Position numbers and translations under genes: made by a program. A stretch of DNA of 64,000 nt from CAZHFW01 sp964531675 (GTDB lineage: Bacteria; Planctomycetota; Phycisphaerae; Phycisphaerales; UBA1924), in assembly GCA_964531675.1 (NCBI GenBank), contig CAZHFW010000015.1, forward strand, positions 1 through 64,000. Direction: 5' to 3'. Positions within the stretch are counted from its first letter, which is position 1. Each line of letters starts with the position of its first letter. The notes below the pieces were generated by a model. That model did not search any database. It worked only from the letters and a program-made list of their open reading frames with translations, and was not told the origin of the DNA. This document shows, in pieces, positions 26,688 through 34,158 of the stretch.

Positions 26688-27065
26688 TCAGCCCACGCCC
26701 ACCAGCACGCGCTTGGCCAGGGGCTTGGAAAGCCCGATCCGGCACGTGCAGGCGTTCCCGCGCGGGCAGTGCTCGGTGGAGGCGCTGGCGGCGCTCATGC
26801 CCCCGACCAGTTCGATGATGCAGGGTTCGCCCAGGCGGCAGATGCGCACGCGGGAGTTCACCCGCAGGCCCATCGCGCGGAGCATGGAGCTGTCACGCGC
26901 GTCCAGATCGATCACGCGGACGATCGCGGCCTGCCCGGTGCGGAGCTCCGTCAGAGGCACCGCGGGACCCTGATAGGAAGGCTCAACGCTCGCCTCGGCC
27001 GGCGCATCGACGTGACCGGCGTGGACCGGACCGCAGGAATCGTGCTGGCAACAGGACTTAAGCAC
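26688..27065 (-). CDS. feoA: Ferrous iron transport protein FeoA, Cys-rich variant
   Basis: A 125-residue FeoA-like SH3-fold protein needed for FeoB-dependent iron uptake. The core PLTELRTGQAAIVRVIDLDAR and LRAMGLRVNSRVRICRLGEPCIIEL is typical of the family. Both ends are unusual: a Cys/His-rich head MLKSCCQHDSCG and CPRGNACTC in the C-terminal part, extending beyond the usual ~80 residues. They could bind Fe or an iron-sulfur cluster, which is inference. The start is a GTG with a GGAGG-type ribosome site. FeoB follows after 18 bp. Confidence 0.85.
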   Translation of the reverse strand: MLKSCCQHDSCGPVHAGHVDAPAEASVEPSYQGPAVPLTELRTGQAAIVRVIDLDARDSSMLRAMGLRVNSRVRICRLGEPCIIELVGGMSAASASTEHCPRGNACTCRIGLSKPLAKRVLVGVG

Positions 27066-27131
27066 CGGAGCCTCCGAAAAAGGACGTGCGTGTCTGAAAT
27101 GTACTCGACGCCCTTTGACTCGTCAACTGTA

Positions 27132-27154
27132 TTGCGATTGAGACTCGGTCGCAA
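27132..27154. promoter_or_regulatory. Inverted repeat upstream of feoA (possible operator)
   Basis: A 6-bp inverted repeat TTGCGA and TCGCAA separated by 11 bp lies ~70 bp before the feoA start. It does not match the classical Fur or DtxR/IdeR consensus, so a regulator cannot be named. Its place upstream of an iron operon is the only reason for listing it. Confidence 0.25.
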
Positions 27155-27212
27155 CACGACCACGCAGGATTCCTGCGGTCCGTGTCAGATGCTTTTGGTC
27201 CGATAAGAGCCC

Positions 27213-27971
27213 TCAGCCCACGCCCAGATAGGCCTTGCGGACCTCGTCGCTGGCGGCCAGCTCGGCGGCCTTGCCTTCCATCTTGATGCGACCGGTCTCG
27301 AGCACGTACGCCCGGTGGGCCACACCCAGCGCCATGTGGGCGTTCTGCTCCACCAGCAGGATGGTGGTGCCGGTGGAATTGATCTCGCGGATGATCTTGA
27401 AGATGGTCTGAACGACCTGGGGGGCAAGGCCCAGGGAGGGCTCGTCGAGCAGGAGCAGGCGGGGGCGGGCGAGCAGGGCGCGGGCCATCGCGAGCATCTG
27501 TTGTTCACCGCCGGAGAGCGTGCCCGCGTACTGGTTCAGGCGTTCGCGGAGGCGCGGGAACAGGCCGAGCGATTTCTCGCGGTCGGCGGCGATCGCGTCG
27601 TGATCGGAGCGGGCGAAGGCGCCCAGGTCGAGGTTCTCGCTCACGGTCATGTTGGGGAACACGCCGCGGCCTTCGGGCGAGTGCGCGATGCCGAGCCTGA
27701 CGATCTGGTGCGGCGGGGTCTTGACGAGGGACTTGCCCTCGAAGCTGATCGTGCCGGCCGCGGGGCGGACCAGGCCCGAGATGGCCCGGAGGGTTGTGGT
27801 CTTGCCCGCGCCGTTGGAGCCGATGAGCGTGACGATCTCGCCCGGGAAGACGCGGAGCGAGATGCCGTGGATCGCCTTGATCGCGCCGTAGGACACGCGC
27901 AGGTTGTCGACCGCGAGCATGGTGTCGCCAGCGGGACCGGGAGTCTGATTGGCGGAGCTTTGGGCGTGCAT
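27213..27971 (-). CDS. livF: Branched-chain amino acid ABC transporter ATP-binding protein LivF
   Basis: A 252-residue ATPase of the hydrophobic amino acid transporter (HAAT) family. Walker A GSNGAGKTT is near residue 52, the signature is TLSGGEQQMLAMARAL and Walker B LLLLDEPSLGLAP. The HSPEGRGVFPNMTVSENL segment is a hallmark of LivF. The first ~17 residues are a variable head. Its start codon overlaps the livG stop by one base (TGATG-type), so translation is coupled. With LivG it drives the LivHM channel. Branched-chain amino acids, urea or amides are all possible substrates for this family. Confidence 0.94.
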   Translation of the reverse strand: MHAQSSANQTPGPAGDTMLAVDNLRVSYGAIKAIHGISLRVFPGEIVTLIGSNGAGKTTTLRAISGLVRPAAGTISFEGKSLVKTPPHQIVRLGIAHSPEGRGVFPNMTVSENLDLGAFARSDHDAIAADREKSLGLFPRLRERLNQYAGTLSGGEQQMLAMARALLARPRLLLLDEPSLGLAPQVVQTIFKIIREINSTGTTILLVEQNAHMALGVAHRAYVLETGRIKMEGKAAELAASDEVRKAYLGVG

Positions 27972-28759
27972 CAGTGTCCGCCTCCGGCTGCGGCCTCGGC
28001 GCCGAGGTAGGCCTCGATGACCTTGGGATCGCTCTGCACGTGGGAGGGTTCGCCGACGCAGATGGTGACGCCGTGGTCGAGCACCGTGATCTTCTCGCAG
28101 AGGCCCATGACGACGCCCATGTCGTGCTCGATGAGCAGGATCGTGAGGTTGAAGTCCTTGCGGATCTTCTGGATGAGCTGGCGGAGCGCGATCTTCTCCT
28201 GGGGGTTCATGCCCGCCGCGGGCTCGTCTAGGAGGAGGACCTTGGGCTCGGTCGCCAGGGCGCGGGCGATCTCGAGGCGGCGCTGATCGCCATAAGGCAG
28301 ATTGCGGGCCTGCTCTTCGGCGCGGGAGTCCAGGCCGAAGATCTGCAGCAGGTGCATGGCCCGGTCAAGAATCGCGCGTTCCTCGCCCCGGTGGAGCCTC
28401 GAGCGGGCGATCGCGCCCGCGGTGGAGTGCGCGACGCGGAGGTGGCACGCGAGCCTCACGTTGTCGAGCACCGAGAGGGCGCCGAAGAGGCGGATGTTCT
28501 GGAAGGTGCGGGCCATGCCTCCCGCGGTGATCTTGTGCGGGCGCAGGCCGTTGACGCGCACGCCGCCGAGGATCACCTCGCCCTGGTCGGGCGTGTAGAC
28601 GCCCGTGAGCAGGTTGAAGCAGGTGGTCTTGCCCGCGCCGTTGGGGCCGATGAGGCCCTGCAGATCGCCCGGGTTGAGGGTGAGATTGAACTCGGTGACC
28701 GCCTTGAGGCCGCCGAAGGTCTTGCTCACGCCGGTGACCTTGAGAATGGGCTGGCTCAC
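27971..28759 (-). CDS. livG: Branched-chain amino acid ABC transporter ATP-binding protein LivG
   Basis: A 262-residue HAAT-type ATPase. Walker A GPNGAGKTT near residue 37, the ITAGGMARTFQNIRLF segment typical of LivG, signature LPYGDQRRLEIARAL and Walker B LLLDEPAAGMNPQEK are all intact. Its start overlaps the livM stop by 4 bp (ATGA), so the livHMGF genes are one tightly packed operon on the minus strand. LivG pairs with LivF to form the ATPase of the importer. No oddities are seen. Confidence 0.95.
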   Translation of the reverse strand: MSQPILKVTGVSKTFGGLKAVTEFNLTLNPGDLQGLIGPNGAGKTTCFNLLTGVYTPDQGEVILGGVRVNGLRPHKITAGGMARTFQNIRLFGALSVLDNVRLACHLRVAHSTAGAIARSRLHRGEERAILDRAMHLLQIFGLDSRAEEQARNLPYGDQRRLEIARALATEPKVLLLDEPAAGMNPQEKIALRQLIQKIRKDFNLTILLIEHDMGVVMGLCEKITVLDHGVTICVGEPSHVQSDPKVIEAYLGAEAAAGGGH

Positions 28760-29901
28760 GCGCCACCCCCGGCCTTCTTCTTGAACAGGCCACGCCAGAA
28801 CGACGCGTCCCAGATTTCACGAACGCCCAGTAGGCCCTGGGGGCGGAAGATCATGAGCAGAATGAGCGTCAGGGCCCAGCCGATCATGCGGTAGTCCGCG
28901 ATCCCGCGGAGCAGCTCGGGCAGCATCGTGACGATGATCGCGGCCATGATGGCGCCGGAGATCGAGCCGAGCCCGCCCAGCACGACCATGATGATGATGT
29001 CAAAGCTCTTCTGGAAGCCCGAGTCGACGGGGCTGAGCGAGACGCCGAGCGTGTGGCCGTAGAGCCCGCCGGCGATGCCCGCGAAGAACGCCGCGAGCAC
29101 GAAGGCCCGGACCTTGAACTTGGTGGTGTTCACGCCCATCGCTTCGGAGGCGACTTCGTCCTCGCGGATGGAGAGGAACGCCCGGCCGTAGGAGCTCGAC
29201 TTGAGCCTGATCGCGACGAGCACCGTGAGCGTCGCGACGACGTAGACCCAGAACTGGCTCGTGTACTTGGGGATGTCCCCGAAGCCCAGGGAGCCCCCGA
29301 CGGACATCGGGAGCTTGTAGAGCGGCGCCTGGTTCACTTCTTCCGCGGACTTGATCACCGAGCTGGACTGCTGGATGAGCACGCGGACGATCTCGCCGAA
29401 GCCCAGCGTGACGATCGCCAGATAGTCGCCCTTGAGGCGGAGCGAAGGCAGCCCGACGATGTAGCCAAGCCCCGCGGCGACCAGGCCTCCGACAAGCAGC
29501 GCCACGACAAAGAGCCACTCGCCGCCGCCGAACAGCGGCAGGTCGGGGATCGGGATGAGGCCCGAGAGCAGGCTTGGCCTGATGGCCCCGGCGCCGAAGA
29601 GCTTCTGGGAGCCGTAGTACGTGACCATTCCCGAGACGTACCCGCCGACCGCGAGGAAGCCCGCGTGGCCCATGGAGAACTGGCCCGTGAAGCCGTTCAC
29701 CATGTTGAGGGAGACCGCCAGGATGATGTTGACGCCGATGAAGATGAGCTGGTTGGCGTAATACGCGTCGATCTGGGGGCGGACGATGAACTGAACAAAC
29801 AGGCCCACCGCCAGCGCGGCAAGCCAAGGCCAGACCGCGTCCCAGGCCGCCCGCGCCGGGCTGGCCCGCAAACCCATCGCCTGTTCAGACAGTCCCGCCA
29901 A
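28756..29901 (-). CDS. livM: Branched-chain amino acid ABC transporter permease LivM
   Basis: A 381-residue inner-membrane permease with about ten hydrophobic segments. Typical LivM signatures are present: NMVNGFTGQFSMGHAGFLAVGGY near residue 65 and the EAA-type coupling region GLGSISGAIMAAIIVTMLPELLRG in the C-terminal part, where the ATPases dock. The loop KSAEEVNQAPLYKLPMSVGGSLGF is longer than in the shortest homologues. It begins 54 bp after livH, with an overlap into livG at its other end. It forms the channel with LivH. Confidence 0.95.
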   Translation of the reverse strand: MAGLSEQAMGLRASPARAAWDAVWPWLAALAVGLFVQFIVRPQIDAYYANQLIFIGVNIILAVSLNMVNGFTGQFSMGHAGFLAVGGYVSGMVTYYGSQKLFGAGAIRPSLLSGLIPIPDLPLFGGGEWLFVVALLVGGLVAAGLGYIVGLPSLRLKGDYLAIVTLGFGEIVRVLIQQSSSVIKSAEEVNQAPLYKLPMSVGGSLGFGDIPKYTSQFWVYVVATLTVLVAIRLKSSSYGRAFLSIREDEVASEAMGVNTTKFKVRAFVLAAFFAGIAGGLYGHTLGVSLSPVDSGFQKSFDIIIMVVLGGLGSISGAIMAAIIVTMLPELLRGIADYRMIGWALTLILLMIFRPQGLLGVREIWDASFWRGLFKKKAGGGA

Positions 29902-29955
29902 ACCCGATCCTCCTCACCAGACCGACTTCCAGTCCCCAGTGCCCAGTGCCTTCTC

Positions 29956-30882
29956 TTAAACCTTCTCCACCGTGGCCTTGCCCAGGATGCCGCCGGGCTT
30001 CAGGAGCAGGACCAGGATGAGCAGCGCAAAGACGTAGACGTCGCGCATGCTTGCCGAGACGTACGCGGAGCCGAAGTTCTCGAGCAGGCCGATGGCCAGC
30101 CCGCCGATCATCGCGCCGCGGATGTTGCCGATGCCGCCCACGACCGCCGCCACGAAGGCCTTGAGGCCGAGCAGGGTCCAGCTCGCGTCCGCGGGCTGCT
30201 TGATGGTTTCGTACTTCAGGGCCCACAGGAATCCGCCCGCCGCGGCCAGCATGGAGCCCAGGACGAAGGTGAAGGAAATCACCCGGTCGACCGGCACGCC
30301 CATCAGGCTGGCGTTGGTGGGGGAGTGGCTCACCGCCCGCATGGCCTTGCCGATCTTCGAGTGGAAGACCAGCCAGTCCAGGGCGAGCATCAGGAGCACC
30401 GCGGTGCCCGCGCCCACCACGTCGAGCATCTTCAGATTGACCTGACCGATCGTCAGGAGCGTGCTGTCGTTGATCAGCGTGGGGATCGTGCGCGGGCTGG
30501 TGCCGAAGAAGTTCTTGAGCTGCCCGGTGTTCTGCAGCAGGAGCGAGACGCCGATGGCGGTGATGAGGACGTTCAGTCGCGGCGCCGATCGCAGGGGCCG
30601 GTACGCCAGGCGTTCGATGGTGAATCCGATCAGCCCGCACATGCCCATGGCCAGCGCCAGGACCAGCGCGCCCATCCACCACGGCGAGTGCTCGAAGTGC
30701 CCCGCGGCCATCAGCTTCTGGGCCAGGGTCAGCGAGAGCCAGGAACCCAGGACCACGATGTCAGAGTGGGCGAAGTTGATGAACTTCAGGATGCCATAGA
30801 CCATCGTGTAGCCCAGCGCGATCAGCGCGTAGAGGCTCCCGATGGTGATGCCGTCCTTCAGGGTTTGGAGCAGTTGGTCCAT
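29956..30882 (-). CDS. livH: Branched-chain amino acid ABC transporter permease LivH
   Basis: A 308-residue inner-membrane permease. The N-terminal GITIGSLYALIALGYTMVYGILKFINFAHSD block is diagnostic for LivH, and the coupling loop AFVAAVVGGIGNIRGAMIGGLAIGL is present. About eight hydrophobic segments are visible. I chose the ATG of MDQLLQTLKDG; codons upstream in frame look non-coding (Pro/Arg-rich). It is the first gene of the livHMGF operon. The substrate-binding protein gene is not here but at 37014, with other genes between. Confidence 0.95.
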   Translation of the reverse strand: MDQLLQTLKDGITIGSLYALIALGYTMVYGILKFINFAHSDIVVLGSWLSLTLAQKLMAAGHFEHSPWWMGALVLALAMGMCGLIGFTIERLAYRPLRSAPRLNVLITAIGVSLLLQNTGQLKNFFGTSPRTIPTLINDSTLLTIGQVNLKMLDVVGAGTAVLLMLALDWLVFHSKIGKAMRAVSHSPTNASLMGVPVDRVISFTFVLGSMLAAAGGFLWALKYETIKQPADASWTLLGLKAFVAAVVGGIGNIRGAMIGGLAIGLLENFGSAYVSASMRDVYVFALLILVLLLKPGGILGKATVEKV

Positions 30883-31356
30883 GGCTCGTGGCGTTCGGGC
30901 GCTGCCCTGGAATCGGGCAGCACAGGAGAGGGGGAGACAATAAACGAACCGGGTGAGAAAGGCGAGCCGGGACCAAACCCCGGACTGGCCGGGCGCCGGC
31001 CCCGATCGCCCCGGGCGGTCCGCCCTGGTTATGGCGGTTGCGGCTTCAGAAACCACACTGGAACAGTTACAATTATTCTGGGCAAGTTCAGGCTCAATAG
31101 TTCGGGGAATGACCGTGCCTGGCGCTGTTGTCTGAGGGCGTCGGCGCTGGCAGTCCGTGCGTTGCCAGGCGGCTGCAGAGCCTCCCAAGACGGCGACTGG
31201 GCTTGGTCAGGGCCATTTTTCAGATGTGTCGTCCGATAACACGAAACAATGTGGCAAACCCGAATTCCTAGGGAATGGTTGGAAGGAACAACGCGGCGCG
31301 GTATGCTGGGGCGCTGTTCCGGAACAGTTACGGTCACACCGGGAAGGAGTAGAGAA
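30883..31356. other. 474-bp intergenic region between livH and the PEP-CTERM gene
   Basis: It separates divergent genes and must hold promoters for both. For the plus-strand gene a possible sigma-70 promoter is TTCAGA (31045) and TACAAT (31068) with a 17-bp spacer, which would leave a ~280-nt leader. The 11-mer GGAACAGTTAC occurs at 31060 and 31321; the second is part of the perfect 12-bp palindrome TGTTCCGGAACA (31315-31326). A strong GGAAGGAG ribosome site precedes the ATG at 31357. The region is visibly less GC-rich around 31040-31110. No RNA gene is recognised. Confidence 0.45.
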
Positions 31357-32010
31357 ATGGTTCGTATGGGAATGACGCTGGCGGCTGCCCTGCTCGCCGC
31401 GTCCTCGGCTTCGGCGGCCAATGTCACGGTCGGCAACTCGTCGGCCCCCTGGCTTGGCTTCATGAACGTCTTCGATCTGTCCAACAACTTCGTGTTCCCC
31501 TCGGGCTGGGGCGTTCCGGACCTCAACGCCACGTTCAACGATGGCGCGGGCACGCTCACCCTCTCGCCCAACACGATCGGCGACCCCGATCCGTTCTGGT
31601 ACATCGGCGGCGGCGGCCCCGGCGCGCCGGGCAACAAGCTGATGGAGGCCAACCTCTATCAGGAGACCACCGACGTGTACAACGGCCAGACCCTGAGCTT
31701 CACGGGACTGGTCCTCTCCAACACCTTCACCAGCGCGCACGTCTCGAAGATCTTCATTCGCGACTTCGCGCCCGACTACTCCTCGTTCAACGAGACCTCG
31801 ATCCCGCTGGTTGCCGGCGCGTTCAGCCTCTCGCTCGCGTGTGATCCGGGCTTCGGCCGTCACGTGCAGTGGGGCTTCCAGACCAAGGGCGTGAACGTCT
31901 GGTTCACCGACGTCGCCCCCTTCGGCAACGCGGTCATCGCCACCCCGGCCCCCGGCGCCTTCGGCCTGCTCGGCCTGGGCGGCCTGCTGGCTGGTCGTCG
32001 CCGTCGCTGA
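31357..32010 (+). CDS. PEP-CTERM sorting domain protein, exported
   Basis: A 217-residue secreted protein. The Sec signal covers residues 1-20 (MTLAAALLAASSASA) and the C terminus has a PEP-CTERM-like tripartite tail: ATPAPGAFGLLGLGGLLAG followed by RRRR. Such tails are cleaved by exosortase, and the protein is then exported or linked to the extracellular polysaccharide. The middle is beta-rich (LNATFNDGAGTLTLSPNTIG) without a named domain. A strong GGAAGGAG ribosome site precedes the ATG. No exosortase gene is in the window. Downstream sits a family 2 element. Confidence 0.85.
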   Translation: MVRMGMTLAAALLAASSASAANVTVGNSSAPWLGFMNVFDLSNNFVFPSGWGVPDLNATFNDGAGTLTLSPNTIGDPDPFWYIGGGGPGAPGNKLMEANLYQETTDVYNGQTLSFTGLVLSNTFTSAHVSKIFIRDFAPDYSSFNETSIPLVAGAFSLSLACDPGFGRHVQWGFQTKGVNVWFTDVAPFGNAVIATPAPGAFGLLGLGGLLAGRRRR

Positions 32011-32113
32011 GACGCTCGCGATTGATCTCGCGCTCTTCACCCGGAGCCTGTCCTGTGACAGGCTCCGGCTTTCTTTTTGCCGCGCGTGTTCCAACGCGTG
32101 AACAAGTCCACAC

Positions 32114-32267
32114 CCAACGAGCCCCACGCACAAGCGTGGGGTCAGGCCCAACGGGTTGAACGCCCGGTCGTATCCGAGCGGTGATGTCGCGACGAGCGAT
32201 GTGTTCGGCGTGGTGTCGTTGGTGCTCCGCCATGAAAAACCCCACGCTCGCGCGTGGGGCTTGCTGG
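32114..32267. repeat. MITE-like element, family 2, copy 1 (154 bp)
   Basis: Both ends are hairpins: CCCCACGC-ACAA-GCGTGGGG (32122-32141) and CCCCACGC-TCGC-GCGTGGGG (32240-32259). They are in near-perfect inverted orientation as 29-bp terminal repeats starting CCAACGAG. The middle ~95 bp has no coding sense. It resembles the 36805 copy in order (GTCGCGACGA, then a T/G-rich stretch, then CATGAAAAA before the right end) but is 27 bp shorter. It lies between the PEP-CTERM gene and the sigma-like gene. Confidence 0.9.
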
Positions 32268-32338
32268 CTTTGGGGCTGTGGGAGTCTTGTGAAGGGATCT
32301 GGTTCCGCGTTGAAACGCAACGTGCTCGTTGCAGCGGC

Positions 32339-32941
32339 TCAGTCGAGCAGCTCGCGAAGGCCTGACAAGCTCCGACGGAGGACGTGCAGGGCCCGGCGGC
32401 TGATGTAGTAGACGCGCTGTTCATTCACGCCGAGTTCGGCTGCGACGCCGGCGACGGGGACTTCCTGCACGAATCGGCGCAGGACGACCAGTCGCTCTTC
32501 TGGCGAGAGCTCGCGGACCAGCGCGTCGTGGATCGCCTGGCGAAGCTCGCCCCGCGCCTGCTCCGCTTCGGCCAGATGTGCCGGATCCTGAAGCTCGGGA
32601 TCGGCCTGATGCTGCAGGGCGTACTGCGCCGCGTGCCTGGCCTCGGTCTGGATCCGGCGTCGAGCCCGCCAGGTCAGCCATGTGAGCGCTTTTCCCCCGA
32701 TGCGGAGCTGCTCGGCCTCGGGCAGATGCGAGAAACGGTCTGCCACGAGCTGGCAGACCTGATTGAGCAGGTCCTCCCGGACATCGGGCGGAAGGCTCTG
32801 GAAGTCTCCGCCCCTGCTCAGTTTGATCTTTGTGCGGTATTCATCCATGTCGAGGGCCGAGAAAAGCCGGGATCGCAGTGCGTGGGAATGGTTGCGTCCA
32901 AGGGTGGCCAGATCCTTCAAAAAATGGTCGCGGGAGCGCAT
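32339..32941 (-). CDS. Divergent sigma-70-like (ECF-type) RNA polymerase sigma factor
   Basis: A 200-residue protein with two regions expected for an ECF-type sigma factor. A helical region-2-like part runs to about residue 120. The C-terminal helix-turn-helix region 4 reads LSPEERLVVLRRFVQEVPVAGVAAELGVNEQRVYYISRRALHVLRR. Region 2 is poorly conserved, so promoter recognition at -10 may be unusual. No anti-sigma gene is adjacent. It is divergent from the small gene at 33007. The alternative start at MDEYRTKIK would shorten it by ~32 residues. The class is inferred, and planctomycetes carry many such factors. Confidence 0.75.
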   Translation of the reverse strand: MRSRDHFLKDLATLGRNHSHALRSRLFSALDMDEYRTKIKLSRGGDFQSLPPDVREDLLNQVCQLVADRFSHLPEAEQLRIGGKALTWLTWRARRRIQTEARHAAQYALQHQADPELQDPAHLAEAEQARGELRQAIHDALVRELSPEERLVVLRRFVQEVPVAGVAAELGVNEQRVYYISRRALHVLRRSLSGLRELLD

Positions 32942-33006
32942 ATCCGGAGGGAGCTGCAGTCCCGCGATGGTGGGCGGGGTGTCTGCTTCCGATTCTTGAG
33001 CAGGGG

Positions 33007-33396
33007 ATGAGCGTCATGAGCATGGTTGATGAGACACATGTCCTTTCACCGGAACTCAAAGGCGAGCTGCCGGACGCGATCCGACGAGCCTGCGGGTCAT
33101 CGGGCATTTTTCTGATCATCGAGGTTCCCGGGCTGGGCCGGGCGATCGTTGTTGATGAGGGAAGGCTTGGAGAACTGGTACGCCTCTTCAAGGACGAGTC
33201 GTTTGCAGCGTCCCTGGAGCGCGGCTTGAGTGCATTCGCGAGCCGGTCGGGCCAGACACGCGGCGAGGGCATCATGCCGGAAGACGAGCGTCGTCCGCTC
33301 TGCGAGCCGGAGATGGGTGAGTCGATGCCCAAGGCGCTCTCAGACTTCAGGCATGGCCGAGGAAAGGTGCGAGACGCAGACGACTTCCCATCCTGA
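33007..33396 (+). CDS. Hypothetical protein divergent from the sigma-like gene
   Basis: A 129-residue protein I do not recognise. Residues ~15-75 look globular (ELPDAIRRACGSSGIFLIIEVPGLGRAIVVDEGRLGELVRLF), with no Cys and no membrane segment; the C-terminal third is charged and probably disordered. The ATG at 33007 has an AGGGG ribosome site; two in-frame ATGs at 33016 and 33022 are possible. It is divergent from the sigma-like factor, so the 65-bp gap holds promoters for both. A link to that factor is possible but not shown. Confidence 0.5.
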   Translation: MSVMSMVDETHVLSPELKGELPDAIRRACGSSGIFLIIEVPGLGRAIVVDEGRLGELVRLFKDESFAASLERGLSAFASRSGQTRGEGIMPEDERRPLCEPEMGESMPKALSDFRHGRGKVRDADDFPS

Positions 33397-33422
33397 CGGG
33401 TGGGAAGTTTTCTTGTCCGGGA

Positions 33423-33797
33423 TCAACGCATCGGCGCGTTTGGCTTGCGTGAAACCGTGGCCATGGTGAGCAGCGTGTGCTCGGCGTGGATGCCGCTGGG
33501 TGCGCCGTTGATGTGAATCACCGCGGCAAGCCATGGCGGCGGCGCAGCGCGCTGCGGGCGAGGAACCGTCGCAACGACGATGCGTGCCGGCCCCGGGAGC
33601 GGCATGTCACGGATCGCGTTGGCGATCCGCACCGCGACCGGATCGGTCATTCCGGAGACCAGTTCGGACACCGACCAGCCCGCGTTGGGGTTCAGGTTGA
33701 CCATGGTGATCAGATCCCGGAAGGTCCGCTGCACATCCGGATCGTTGGCGTACTTGAGGTATTGACGCTCGGCTTCATCGGTCCAGAAGAAACGCAT
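33423..33797 (-). CDS. Small hypothetical protein, possibly RelE-like fold
   Basis: A 124-residue protein of unknown function. The head MRFFWTDEAERQYLKYANDPDV with a pair of helices, then beta strands (AVRIANAIRDMPLP, RIVVATVPRP, LAAVIHINGAP), faintly recalls RelE/ParE toxins, but the catalytic residues of those toxins are not evident. It is convergent with the 33007 gene (26-bp gap), which argues against a normal toxin-antitoxin operon. A GCAGGAG ribosome site precedes the ATG at 33797. The resemblance is weak and could be chance. Confidence 0.5.
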   Translation of the reverse strand: MRFFWTDEAERQYLKYANDPDVQRTFRDLITMVNLNPNAGWSVSELVSGMTDPVAVRIANAIRDMPLPGPARIVVATVPRPQRAAPPPWLAAVIHINGAPSGIHAEHTLLTMATVSRKPNAPMR

Positions 33798-34158
33798 GAC
33801 GCACTCCTGCCCGGAGGAACCATGCGACCAAGTTGCACGCTCAAGGCGAGCCTGATCGGTTTCATGTTCTTGAGAAGCCCCGGGCGGGCGCAGCGTAGAG
33901 ATTCGGCGATCCACTGTCTCGCGCAAAATGAATGGTCGGCGTCGACGGGCCGCCACGAAAGTGCGGCGGGCAGTCGCGCGCGTGTGAATCCTTGCGGTGA
34001 TGTCCCTCGCCGAATCGCATCAGCCCGGTCTCCGCTGCGCGGGGGTGGCGGATTGCCGCGCAGCTGTGGTGCTCGGCGTCGTGCGGATTTTCTGGACGCG
34101 GTCGGCGCAAGAAAAAGCCCCCGGCGCTGACCGGGGGCCTTGAGGGGGACGCGGGCGG
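33798..34158. other. 361-bp intergenic region upstream of the 33423 gene
   Basis: Apart from the terminator at 34117-34138 nothing clear is seen. The sequence is GC-rich, without repeats shared with the rest of the window and without any coding potential supported by a ribosome site. A promoter for the minus-strand gene starting at 33797 should lie here but is not recognisable by eye. Confidence 0.35.
34112..34138 (-). terminator. Rho-independent terminator of the GH13 gene
   Basis: Stem GCCCCCGG with CCGGGGGC (34117-34138) and a 6-nt loop. On the minus strand it is followed by a run of five T residues (AAAAA at 34112-34116 on the plus strand). It lies 20 bp past the stop of the secreted GH13 gene. 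Confidence 0.9.

Noticed and set aside
24573..27206. An 877-residue open frame on the plus strand opposite feoB and feoA
   Set aside because: Arg/Glu/Gln-rich antisense artefact of high-GC codon bias; feoB and feoA are intact on the other strand.
31150..31171. Sigma-54 promoter upstream of the PEP-CTERM gene
   Set aside because: TGGCA and TTGC occur, but GG and GC are 15 bp apart instead of the required spacing.
29053..31239. A 728-residue open frame on the plus strand opposite livM and livH
   Set aside because: Antisense artefact; both permeases are complete and well conserved.
33007..33797. Toxin-antitoxin pair
   Set aside because: The two small genes are convergent, not an operon, and the RelE resemblance of the second is too weak.
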